Source: JAHDNZ01 sp036721855 (GTDB taxonomy: Bacteria; Bacillota; DTU065). From it: a stretch of DNA of 39,756 nt. Below the pieces are notes generated by a model that was given only the letters and a program-made list of their open reading frames with translations, made no database searches and was not told the origin of the DNA. The stretch's first letter is position 1. Every line of letters starts with the position of its first letter. This document shows positions 23,861-31,658 of the stretch, in pieces. The stretch is from NCBI GenBank assembly GCA_036721855.1, contig DAIMKF010000018.1:1-39756 (forward strand), in the 5' to 3' direction. The translations under genes and the position numbers were made by a program.

Positions 23861-24513
23861 GGCAAAAGCTTACTGATGGCCTCAAAACTATCAACTAGGT
23901 AATCTGCATCCTTTAACTCTTCTAGATCACCATAACCAAAACGGCAACCGATAGTAGTTAAGTTATTAAGACGGCCTGATTCAATATCCGAGGATCTATC
24001 GCCAATCATATATACCTTATTATAGTTGGGGTAGTCTTGGAGGAGTTTAAAAACCAAATCGGTTTTGGTTTTTGTCTTAAAGCGTCCTGCACTATAGAGA
24101 TCTTTAAAAAGATCTTCAAAGTCGCTATGCTTTACCAAAGCGGCAATATAATCTTCTAAGCCGTTGCTAACAACAAATAGATCATAACCACGCATTTTAA
24201 GATCAGTTAAGGTTTCTTTAACACCGGGGTAAAAGACACTTTTTCCTTTTTTAATCAGTTCAATTTCCTTGCGAAGCATTATTTCGTCAGCTTTATAACG
24301 TACCTGCCAAGTTGTATCGGGAAGAAGTTCTTCCCATATTTTATCTAAGGTTTTACCCAGCTGAGCCAGGAGTTTTTCTTCAGCAGGGACATCTCCTAAA
24401 TAGATACCAGTTTGTTGCATTTCTTTAAAAGCAGCTTTATAGGCTGGTATGGCGACATGTTCGGAATGAAGTAAGGTTCCATCCATATCAAAGAGGGCCG
24501 CTTTTATATTCAT
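23857..24513 (-). CDS. HAD-family phosphatase (phosphoglycolate-phosphatase-like)
   Basis: The 218-residue cytosolic protein has all haloacid-dehalogenase motifs: FDMDGTLL (nucleophile Asp9, acid/base Asp11), VVSNG around residue 116, the Lys in GRFKTKTKTD, and GDRSSDIESG. Residues about 18-90 form the helical cap of subclass I. Enzymes of this group act on phosphoglycolate, pyrophosphate or sugar phosphates; the substrate is not predictable here. The gene is convergent with yneA and their stops share ATTAA, so transcripts from yneA would be antisense to it during SOS induction. The ATG at 24513 follows AAAGGTGTG. Confidence 0.85.
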   Translation of the reverse strand: MNIKAALFDMDGTLLHSEHVAIPAYKAAFKEMQQTGIYLGDVPAEEKLLAQLGKTLDKIWEELLPDTTWQVRYKADEIMLRKEIELIKKGKSVFYPGVKETLTDLKMRGYDLFVVSNGLEDYIAALVKHSDFEDLFKDLYSAGRFKTKTKTDLVFKLLQDYPNYNKVYMIGDRSSDIESGRLNNLTTIGCRFGYGDLEELKDADYLVDSFEAISKLLP

Positions 24514-24621
24514 ATTGACACACCTTTCTTTAATTTAAATTAACTTAATTAGAACAAACTTTGCAGCATCTTCATTTTAAGGTATTTTGGCAGTAAATGC
24601 TACCCTCAAAGAAAATCAGTC

Positions 24622-24650
24622 AAGCTCTAGGCTAAGCCTAGAGCTTTTTT
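24622..24650 (+). terminator. orphan plus-strand intrinsic terminator upstream of mraZ
   Basis: AAGCTCTAGGC (24622-24632) pairs perfectly with 24636-24646 around a TAA loop and runs into six Ts. No plus-strand gene precedes it: the stretch back to the HAD start holds nothing but a weak 12-codon frame. It may end a short leader RNA or shield the dcw cluster from upstream transcription. Confidence 0.75.
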
Positions 24651-24732
24651 AAAGAAAAATTTAAAAAACTTCCAAAAAAAATTAAATTACTAGCAGGAGA
24701 ATTAAATATAAAGGGGAATAATATCACTGGAA

Positions 24733-24758
24733 GTGGGGAAAAGTGGGAGGAAGTGGGG
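24733..24758 (+). promoter_or_regulatory. MraZ-binding repeats on the mraZ leader
   Basis: Three copies of GTGGGG/GTGGGA start at 24733, 24743 and 24753, exactly ten bases apart. This is the arrangement of the MraZ box, in which TGGGN repeats with 5-base spacers bind the MraZ ring. The last repeat overlaps the mraZ ribosome site, so binding could also affect translation start or the nearby promoter. Confidence 0.85.
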
Positions 24759-24765
24759 TGGCTTT

Positions 24766-25197
24766 ATGTTTATTGGTGAATATTTACATAGTCTTGATAC
24801 TAAAAGCCGCTTAACTATACCAGCAAAATTTCGGCCAGAACTAGGTGTTCTTCCTATTGTTACCAAAGGTCTGGATAACTGTCTATTTCTTTTTCCTACT
24901 GAAGAGTGGAATAATATTGTGGATAGACTTAAAAATCTACCTTTAGGAAAACCCGAAGTTAGAGCTTTTTCCAGGTTTTTTCTTTCGGCAGCTGCTGAAG
25001 CTGAGATCGATAAACAAGGTAGAATAGTCCTTCCGAACAATTTAAAAGAACATGCTGGTATTGATAAAGAAGTTGCTGTTGTCGGTGTTTCAAATCGCAT
25101 AGAGATTTGGGAACCAGGAAAATGGCAAGAGTATATGCAATCTTACAGCAGTTCTATTACTGAGATAGCTGAAAAACTAGTGGATTTAGGGATATAG
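24766..25197 (+). CDS. mraZ: transcriptional regulator MraZ
   Basis: MraZ is a DNA-binding protein of the AbrB/SpoVT type that represses its own dcw promoter. The start at 24766 gives 143 residues and the expected N terminus FIGEYLHSLD; an in-frame start at 24733 lies within the binding repeats. The two swapped-hairpin motifs are DTKSRLTIPAKFR and DKQGRIVLPNNLK. It heads the cluster and is 13 bases ahead of rsmH. The GGGGTGG ribosome site sits in the third MraZ repeat. Confidence 0.95.
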   Translation: MFIGEYLHSLDTKSRLTIPAKFRPELGVLPIVTKGLDNCLFLFPTEEWNNIVDRLKNLPLGKPEVRAFSRFFLSAAAEAEIDKQGRIVLPNNLKEHAGIDKEVAVVGVSNRIEIWEPGKWQEYMQSYSSSITEIAEKLVDLGI

Positions 25198-25210
25198 AGG
25201 GTGCTATAAA

Positions 25211-26170
25211 ATGAGTCATGTACCTGTGCTCTATAACGAATCAATGGAACTATTAAAACCAAGTCAAGGTAAGATTATTGTTGACGGTACATTAGGCAGA
25301 GCGGGGCATACAAGAGGATTTCTTGAAAAAGGAGCTAAGGTGATAGGTTTTGATCAAGATTTAGAAGCAATTAATCAAGCTGTAGATAGTTTTGATCTTA
25401 AAATAGTTTATAAAGAACCTCTCATCTACCAGAATAAAAATCTGACTGTAGTTCACGCTAACTTTACTGAAATAAAAAGAATATTAAACATACTGGCGTT
25501 AAAATCCATGGATGGCGTATTCTTTGATCTGGGTGTATCTTCGCCTCAATTCGATGCTCCTCAAAGGGGCTTTAGTTATCGTTTTGATGGGAAATTGGAT
25601 ATGAGAATGGACCAAACTCAAAGTTTTTCTGCTTGGGATATTATCAATTCTTTTGACGAAGAAAACCTATTTGCTCTCATTAAAGATTATGGTGAGGAGC
25701 GATATGCGAAAAGAATTGCCAGGGAAATTGTTAAAACAAGACCGATTAATACGACTTTTGAACTAACCGAAGTTATTAAAAAGGCAATGCCAATGAAGGC
25801 TCAAAAAGAGCAACATCCGGCCAAAAGGACCTTTCAAGCGTTAAGGATAGCTGTAAATGACGAATTAAAAGCTCTTAAAAAAGGATTGGAAGAAGGACTG
25901 AAAGTTTTAAACCAAGGTGGACTAATAGGAGTTATTTCCTTTCATAGTCTTGAGGATAGAATTGTTAAGGAGTTTTTTAGGGAGCAGGCAAATCCATGTA
26001 CTTGTCCGAAAGGTTTACCAGTTTGTGTTTGCCAAAAGACTCCAACCCTGAAAATAATTACCAGAAGACCTATAACACCATCTATTGATGAGATGGAAAG
26101 AAATAGACGCTCACATAGTTCAAAATTACGTGTAGCTGAAAAAATTACTGTTAAGGAGGGTGAAAAGTGA
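25211..26170 (+). CDS. rsmH: 16S rRNA (cytosine1402-N4)-methyltransferase RsmH
   Basis: RsmH (formerly MraW) methylates N4 of C1402 in the ribosomal P site. The 319-residue protein starts SHVPVLYNESMELL and has the SAM motif DGTLGRAGHT where GGGGHS is usual, FDQDLEAI, FFDLGVSSPQFD and SFHSLEDRIVKEFF near the C terminus. It sits directly after mraZ and ends with a 4-base GTGA overlap with ftsL. Confidence 0.96.
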   Translation: MSHVPVLYNESMELLKPSQGKIIVDGTLGRAGHTRGFLEKGAKVIGFDQDLEAINQAVDSFDLKIVYKEPLIYQNKNLTVVHANFTEIKRILNILALKSMDGVFFDLGVSSPQFDAPQRGFSYRFDGKLDMRMDQTQSFSAWDIINSFDEENLFALIKDYGEERYAKRIAREIVKTRPINTTFELTEVIKKAMPMKAQKEQHPAKRTFQALRIAVNDELKALKKGLEEGLKVLNQGGLIGVISFHSLEDRIVKEFFREQANPCTCPKGLPVCVCQKTPTLKIITRRPITPSIDEMERNRRSHSSKLRVAEKITVKEGEK

Positions 26171-26607
26171 TAGCTCAAGAAACTAAACCATTAACGAAGC
26201 AAAATACCTTTTCTCGTTATGAAGATATCTTTCCTATTATTATTGTATTGTTGGTTGTTATTGTTATTCCAATAGTATTTGTTGCTTTACTTCAAGGTCG
26301 TGTAGCTGCACTCTCCTTAGAATTGGAAAAGACTAAAAATTTCTTAATTGTTGAAGAAGAAAAATTAGAACAACTCAATTACCGTCTTAAAGAGATAAAA
26401 TCCTTACAGAGTATCGAGAAGACAGCTATATCTTTGGGAATGGTAAAAAATAATAAGACTGAAATTGTAGTCTTAGCTCCACCTGTATCACTGCCAACGC
26501 CTAAAAATTCACCTTTGGAGGCAGGACCGGTTGAGATTAAGGGTGCAGTAACAGCAAGCCTTTTTAATAGGTTGCTCGATTTTCTCTATGGTCTTTTGGG
26601 AGGGTAA
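26167..26607 (+). CDS. ftsL: cell division protein FtsL
   Basis: FtsL joins FtsQ (DivIB) and DivIC in the division scaffold that activates septal wall synthesis. The 146-residue bitopic protein has a short cytoplasmic tail, a membrane segment at 21-42 and a coiled coil at about 48-85. It starts with GTG, overlapping the rsmH stop by 4 bases, with AAGGAGG upstream. Sequence is poorly conserved in this family, so the call rests on topology and position. The C-terminal 60 residues are longer than in Bacillus: a proline-rich linker and a hydrophobic helix (SLFNRLLDFLYGLLG) with no counterpart I know. Confidence 0.8.
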   Translation: MIAQETKPLTKQNTFSRYEDIFPIIIVLLVVIVIPIVFVALLQGRVAALSLELEKTKNFLIVEEEKLEQLNYRLKEIKSLQSIEKTAISLGMVKNNKTEIVVLAPPVSLPTPKNSPLEAGPVEIKGAVTASLFNRLLDFLYGLLGG

Positions 26608-26685
26608 ATAGCAATTAATTAATATAAAAACGAACTAGTAAAGGCAAGAATAAGAAAGGTGGTGTAAGCCGTTGTAAGCAAAAGA

Positions 26686-26756
26686 CTTATAAAACTTAAA
26701 AAAGGAAATTCATAAGGTCTATTGTCAGAACTTATGAATTTATAAGTTTTTATAAG
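26686..26756. repeat. long imperfect hairpin between ftsL and the PBP gene
   Basis: The core AAATTCATAAG (26706-26716) pairs perfectly with 26731-26741. The outer parts CTTATAAAA-CTTA (from 26686) and TAAG-TTTTTATAAG (to 26756) pair as well, with a bulge of about 7 bases. It has little GC and no terminal U-run, so it is unlike a standard terminator. It fills the 174-base gap where a second PBP gene lies in Bacillus. Confidence 0.55.
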
Positions 26757-26781
26757 CTTCTTTCAACGGGTCTAGTTTGTT

Positions 26782-28827
26782 ATGATTAAAAATAACAAGA
26801 TGAGGCTGGGCCTCATCTTTTTTTTAGTAATAGGTATGGCTTTACTGATTATAGGCAGATTATTCTCGCTTCAGATTTTAAGGAACAAGGAATTAAGTGA
26901 TAAAGCACTTTACCAAAGATTAAAATTAGAAACAATAACCCCGGATAGGGGAAGAATTTTAGATCGCAATGGTAAAGAATTAGCAATTAGCATACCAACA
27001 CCGGCTGTTTATGCTGATCCAAGTCTAATTAAGGATCCGGAAAAAACAGCAAAGGATTTAGCACCTATTTTGGAAACAGATGAGAAAGAGTTAGCTAAAC
27101 TTTTACAAGGCCCAGGTAAATTTGCTTGGTTAACAAGAAAGTTGCCAAGCGAAAAAAGAGATGAGCTAAAAAAGCTCAAGCTCAAAGGTATACGTATTAT
27201 CAGTCTACCTAGACGTTTTTACCCAGAAGGCATTCTAGCATCTTCGACTATTGGTATCGCAGGTATTGATAATCAAGGTTTGGAAGGAATTGAAGTTACT
27301 TATGAACACTACTTGGCCGGCGAGCCTGGTCTTAATACAGTGGAAAAAGATCCGGTAGGACGTGAGATACCTGTAGGTTTTACAGAAAAGACTCTTCCCG
27401 AAAATGGCGCCGATATCTATCTTACCTTAGATGCTGTGATCCAACATACAGCTGAACGGGAAATAACTAAAGCTGTTAAAGAGAGTAAAGCTAAAGCAGG
27501 GCTAATCATAGCTATGGAACCAGACTCCGGTGAAATTCTGGCTTTAGCTCAGTATCCTCAATTTGATCCTAATAATTTTACTGCTTCAACACTGGAGGTT
27601 AGGAAAAATAAAGCAATTACAGAAAGTTTCGAACCAGGTTCAACATTCAAAATTTTTATTGCCTCAGCGGCCATAGAAGAAAATATTATTAGCCCTGATA
27701 CTGTTGTTAACGATCCACCATTTTATAATGTAGGAGATAGAACTATACGTTGTTCTAGCATCTGGGGACACGGTGAGGAGACATTTCTGGAAGCTATGGA
27801 AAGATCATGCAACCCTATATTTGCTAAGCTTGCCGCAGAAGATATGGATAAGCGGCAACTCTATAAATACATTAAGGGTTTTGGTTTTGGTGAAAAAACC
27901 GGAATAGATTTTATTGGAGAAGCTAAAGGTATTCTTGCACCTATTGAAAAAATCAATCAAGTAGGCTGGGCGAATATAGGTTTTGGTCAGGGGATAGCCG
28001 TTACACCGCTGCAACTAGTTACAGCGATGTGTGCCATAGCAAACGATGGTTATTTACCTCAACCTGCTTTAGTCAAAAGTTATAAAGCTAATGGCCAATT
28101 GATAGAAAGGCAAGTTCAAAGTAAAAGACAGGTAATCTCTCAAGCTACTGCCCAGACTGTTCGCATGATGTTGCGCTCTGTTGTTGTTAACGGATCTGGT
28201 AAAAGAGCCGAGATAAGTGGTTTTCCGGTAGGTGGCAAAACCGGTACGGCTCAAGTCGCCCAAAAGGGTGGCTATGCCAGTGATCGTTTTGTGGTATCCT
28301 TTCTTGGCTTTGCTCCTTTAGATGATCCGCAAATAGTGGTTCTGGTTGTTATCTATGAACCGGCCACAGATCAGAATTTAGGCGGTGTTTTAGCCGCACC
28401 AGTATTTAAGGAGTTTACATCCCAAGCGTTGCAATATTTAGGTATCAGGACTCGAGTTATATCAGGGGGTAAAATATGTGTTCCGAATTTAACAGGCAAA
28501 ACAAGAGAAGATGCTATTAAAGAGCTGACGAAAATCGGTTTAAGAGGTATTATCAAAGGAGAAGGCAGTAAGGTTGCTAGCCAAGAACCTCGTTCAGGCT
28601 CTTTTGTAGAAAGCAATGCCACTGTTACCCTGTTTTGTGCCTTGCAGGGTTTACTAGAGACACCGCGTTTTATCGGTCTTTCGCTTAGTGAAGCTGAATC
28701 ACTTGCCAATCTAAGAGGTATTGAGCTTAAAATCAAGGGTAATGGTATTGTGGCTAATCAAAAACCTGAACCAGGTAGCATACTACAAGAAGGAGGGGTT
28801 GTCGATCTAACCTGCATACCGCATTAA
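26782..28827 (+). CDS. penicillin-binding protein 2, SpoVD/FtsI type with two PASTA repeats
   Basis: This class B transpeptidase crosslinks peptidoglycan at the septum or spore cortex. The 681-residue protein has an N-terminal anchor (8-28), a dimerisation domain from TITPDRGRILDRNG, and a transpeptidase domain with S287TFK, S342CN and K486TGT, so it should be active. Two PASTA repeats close the protein (about 560-625 and 628-681). SpoVD has one PASTA and PBP2x-type division enzymes two. As the only class B PBP in this cluster it may serve division, sporulation or both. The ATG at 26782 has only a weak CGGG ribosome site and a TAG codon three codons upstream, so the start is fixed but initiation looks poor. 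It is 14 bases before the GTG that precedes murE. Confidence 0.9.
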   Translation: MIKNNKMRLGLIFFLVIGMALLIIGRLFSLQILRNKELSDKALYQRLKLETITPDRGRILDRNGKELAISIPTPAVYADPSLIKDPEKTAKDLAPILETDEKELAKLLQGPGKFAWLTRKLPSEKRDELKKLKLKGIRIISLPRRFYPEGILASSTIGIAGIDNQGLEGIEVTYEHYLAGEPGLNTVEKDPVGREIPVGFTEKTLPENGADIYLTLDAVIQHTAEREITKAVKESKAKAGLIIAMEPDSGEILALAQYPQFDPNNFTASTLEVRKNKAITESFEPGSTFKIFIASAAIEENIISPDTVVNDPPFYNVGDRTIRCSSIWGHGEETFLEAMERSCNPIFAKLAAEDMDKRQLYKYIKGFGFGEKTGIDFIGEAKGILAPIEKINQVGWANIGFGQGIAVTPLQLVTAMCAIANDGYLPQPALVKSYKANGQLIERQVQSKRQVISQATAQTVRMMLRSVVVNGSGKRAEISGFPVGGKTGTAQVAQKGGYASDRFVVSFLGFAPLDDPQIVVLVVIYEPATDQNLGGVLAAPVFKEFTSQALQYLGIRTRVISGGKICVPNLTGKTREDAIKELTKIGLRGIIKGEGSKVASQEPRSGSFVESNATVTLFCALQGLLETPRFIGLSLSEAESLANLRGIELKIKGNGIVANQKPEPGSILQEGGVVDLTCIPH

Positions 28828-28846
28828 TATCTTAGGGGTGAGGAAG

Positions 28847-30274
28847 ATGGAGTTTAACGAATTGTTGGAACTGGTAAGAAATAAAGAAGTAACCGGTATT
28901 GTTTCTAATTCGGAAGAGGTAATTCCCGGCAGTGTATTTGTCTGCATTAAAGGCTATAAAAGCGATGGACATAATTATGCTGCCGAGGCGCTGGCCAAAG
29001 GAGCTAAATATCTAGTTGTAGAAAAAGATCTTGGTCTTTTAAATCAGATCTTAGTTCCGGCAAGTCGCACTGCTTTGGCCTATCTTTCACACGCTTTTTA
29101 TGATAATCCTTCCAAAAAGCTTAAGTTAATTGGTGTAACGGGAACCAATGGTAAAACCAGTTCTGTCTTTATGCTCCACCACATCCTGGAAAAAGAAGGG
29201 GCAGGCCTTTTTTCGACAGTCAAAACTATAGTAGGTTCAAAGACTTGGCCTCAAGAACGTACAACACCGGATGTTTTAGAGATCGATGAGCTTTTATTAA
29301 AAATGTTCAAAGAAGGTTCTGAATATGCTATTATGGAAGTTTCTTCCCACAGTGTAGTGCTTGAACGTGTAGCAGGCTTACATTTCAAGGGTGGTATTTT
29401 TACTAATCTAACTCAAGATCATTTAGATTTTCATAAAAACATGGCTGAATATGCTAAGGCAAAAAAAGATTTATTTACTATGATGGGCCAAGATAGTGTA
29501 GCCGCATTTAACCTTGATGATCCATATGCCGACTACATGCGGGAAGGATTTAGGGGGAAAACCATCAGCTTTGGAATTAACCATGGTCTTGTAAGAGCTA
29601 AAGATATTAAAGCTACCGCAACAGAGATAACCTACACTCTTGCTACGGGAAAAAACCATCTAGTTAGTCTTCCTGTGGGTGGAGAATTTAATGTCTATAA
29701 TTCTTTGGGAGTGTTAGCTTTATTATATGGTCTGGGTTTTGAACTGGAGTATGCCATATCAAGATTGAAATCTTTTCCCGGTGTACCCGGGCGTTTTCAG
29801 AAGGTAGATTTGGGCCAGGACTTTGCCCTAATCGTTGATTATGCTCATACTCCCGATGGACTTAAGAATCTGCTTTTTAGTGCTAGAAGGCAATGTCAAG
29901 GCAATCTTATTTTGGTTTTTGGCTGTGGTGGGGACCGCGACAAGACTAAAAGGCCAAAAATGGCGGCGGAAGCAGAAAAATGGGCTGATCGAACAATAGT
30001 AACTTCGGACAATCCGCGCAGCGAAGAACCGCAAGCAATTATTAATGATATTTTAACTGGCTTTCACTTATCCAACCACAGTGTCGAGCCTGATCGCCAA
30101 AAAGCAATTTACCAAGCTGTTAGTGAAGCTAAAAAAGGGGATCTGGTAGTGATTGCCGGCAAAGGTCATGAAAATTATCAAGAGATTAAGGGTGTTAAAT
30201 ATCATTTTGATGACACCGAAGTTGCGAGAGAGGGGCTGGTTAAGTTTGCTAAAAATCAGCGCAATGAAGCTTAG
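28847..30274 (+). CDS. murE: UDP-MurNAc-tripeptide ligase MurE (meso-DAP type)
   Basis: MurE adds the third residue to the peptidoglycan stem. The 475-residue enzyme has the nucleotide loop TGTNGKT (98-104), an SSHSVVLERV region and a TQDHLDFH stretch. It has D388NPR391, the signature of meso-diaminopimelate specificity, so this organism's wall is of the A1-gamma kind. The start at 28847 follows AGGGGTG; a GTG at 28838 falls within that site. Its last 11 bases overlap murF. Confidence 0.96.
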   Translation: MEFNELLELVRNKEVTGIVSNSEEVIPGSVFVCIKGYKSDGHNYAAEALAKGAKYLVVEKDLGLLNQILVPASRTALAYLSHAFYDNPSKKLKLIGVTGTNGKTSSVFMLHHILEKEGAGLFSTVKTIVGSKTWPQERTTPDVLEIDELLLKMFKEGSEYAIMEVSSHSVVLERVAGLHFKGGIFTNLTQDHLDFHKNMAEYAKAKKDLFTMMGQDSVAAFNLDDPYADYMREGFRGKTISFGINHGLVRAKDIKATATEITYTLATGKNHLVSLPVGGEFNVYNSLGVLALLYGLGFELEYAISRLKSFPGVPGRFQKVDLGQDFALIVDYAHTPDGLKNLLFSARRQCQGNLILVFGCGGDRDKTKRPKMAAEAEKWADRTIVTSDNPRSEEPQAIINDILTGFHLSNHSVEPDRQKAIYQAVSEAKKGDLVVIAGKGHENYQEIKGVKYHFDDTEVAREGLVKFAKNQRNEA

Positions 30275-31574
30275 CTGGATTTTAAGAGGAAAACTTTATG
30301 GCGGTGACTGTGATTTCTCCGGTATAGTCATAGATACAAGGGAACTTACCGGAAAAGAAGTGTTTTTTGCCCTCAAAGGCGAAAAAAATGACGGCCATAA
30401 TTTTATCACCCCGACAATGAATGGTCAATTGGCGGTAGTAGAAAGACCGGTTAATTTTCCCCATTATATTTTAGTCCCAAATACTATAAAGGCTTTAGGC
30501 GATCTAGCTGCTTATTATCGTTCACAGTTGCAGCCCCTTGTTTTTTGTATTACAGGAAGTAACGGTAAAACTACCACCAAGGAAATGCTGAGTGCGATTT
30601 TGGGTACTACCAAACCTGTTCTGGCCACCAAAGGAAATTTTAACAACGAAATCGGTCTACCCCTAACCCTCTTCAAACTGACAGAAGCTCATAAATACGT
30701 AGTTTTAGAGATGGGTATGCGAGGAAGAGGCCAAATTGAATATTTAGCCCACATCGCAAAACCTCATCATGGCATAATAACCTATATAGGAGAGGTCCAT
30801 GCCGAACTTTTGGGAAACAGAGATAATATAGCCCAAGCCAAGGGTGAGCTACTTCTGGCCTTACCAAAAGAAGGCTTAAGTATAATTCCAAGAGAGAGCG
30901 ACTACTACGAATATTTAAAGGATCTTCATACAAACTCCCTCTCCTTTGGTACATCAGGCGATGTCTACGCTGAGAATATCAGTTATAACGAAGCTAATTG
31001 TGCAAGCTTTCTTTTTTGTTATAAAAAGGAGAAGATCCCTGTATGTCTATCTTTGCCCGGCAGACACAATATAAACAATGCTTTAGCAGCAGGAGCAGCA
31101 GCGATTTGTGCAGGAATATCTTTGGAAAATATTAGTCTTGGTCTGGAAAAAACACTTCATTTATCACAAAGAATGGTAGAGATAAAAAAAGGTGACTTGA
31201 TTATAATTGATGATACGTATAATGCCAGCCCAACTTCGATGAAAGCGGCACTAAATCACTTAGTAGTTAGAGCAAAAAATCTGGGATTAGCTGCCTATGC
31301 AGCCCTTGGCGATATGAAAGAATTAGGTGAGGAGTCCAAAAGGTATCATCGTGAGATCGGTGAAGTTGCAGCTAAACTAAACCTAAAAGGGCTCTATCTT
31401 TACGGTAAAGAGATGGAGGAGGCTGCTAAATCAGCTAGAGAGCATGGTTTAGAAGCAGAGCTCTGTGCTTCACCAAAGGAAATAGCTACTAAAGTCTCGT
31501 CTTTAAGGGGTGTTTTACTCTTAAAAGGTTCACGTTCACTTGAAATGGAAAAAGTTATTGCTAACTTACCTTAA
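30264..31574 (+). CDS. murF: UDP-MurNAc-tripeptide--D-Ala-D-Ala ligase MurF
   Basis: MurF attaches D-Ala-D-Ala to complete the pentapeptide. From the ATG at 30264 it has 436 residues and the expected N terminus (SGIVIDTREL...EVFFALKGEKNDGHNFI); the nucleotide loop is TGSNGKTT (97-104) and IIDDTYNASPTSMKAAL is the carbamate/ADP region. The open frame runs upstream to 30153 inside murE, but that extension is not conserved. No ribosome site precedes 30264, so it should be translated by coupling to murE, which it overlaps by 11 bases. Confidence 0.95.
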   Translation: MKLSWILRGKLYGGDCDFSGIVIDTRELTGKEVFFALKGEKNDGHNFITPTMNGQLAVVERPVNFPHYILVPNTIKALGDLAAYYRSQLQPLVFCITGSNGKTTTKEMLSAILGTTKPVLATKGNFNNEIGLPLTLFKLTEAHKYVVLEMGMRGRGQIEYLAHIAKPHHGIITYIGEVHAELLGNRDNIAQAKGELLLALPKEGLSIIPRESDYYEYLKDLHTNSLSFGTSGDVYAENISYNEANCASFLFCYKKEKIPVCLSLPGRHNINNALAAGAAAICAGISLENISLGLEKTLHLSQRMVEIKKGDLIIIDDTYNASPTSMKAALNHLVVRAKNLGLAAYAALGDMKELGEESKRYHREIGEVAAKLNLKGLYLYGKEMEEAAKSAREHGLEAELCASPKEIATKVSSLRGVLLLKGSRSLEMEKVIANLP

Positions 31575-31658
31575 AAGATTTTATAAATCCATAGTTGTTG
31601 TTCTATCTTTTCTACGTTTGCTGTAAGATCAATGGGGTTGAAGGAGGAAGGCTCTAAA

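Noticed and set aside
24597..24635. 12-codon leader-peptide-like frame ending in the terminator before mraZ
   Set aside because: No ribosome site and no run of regulatory codons, so an attenuator peptide is not supported; the terminator itself is kept.
30153..30263. Upstream extension of the murF frame inside murE
   Set aside because: The 37 extra residues are basic, low in pattern and unlike MurF; the family N terminus aligns from the ATG at 30264.
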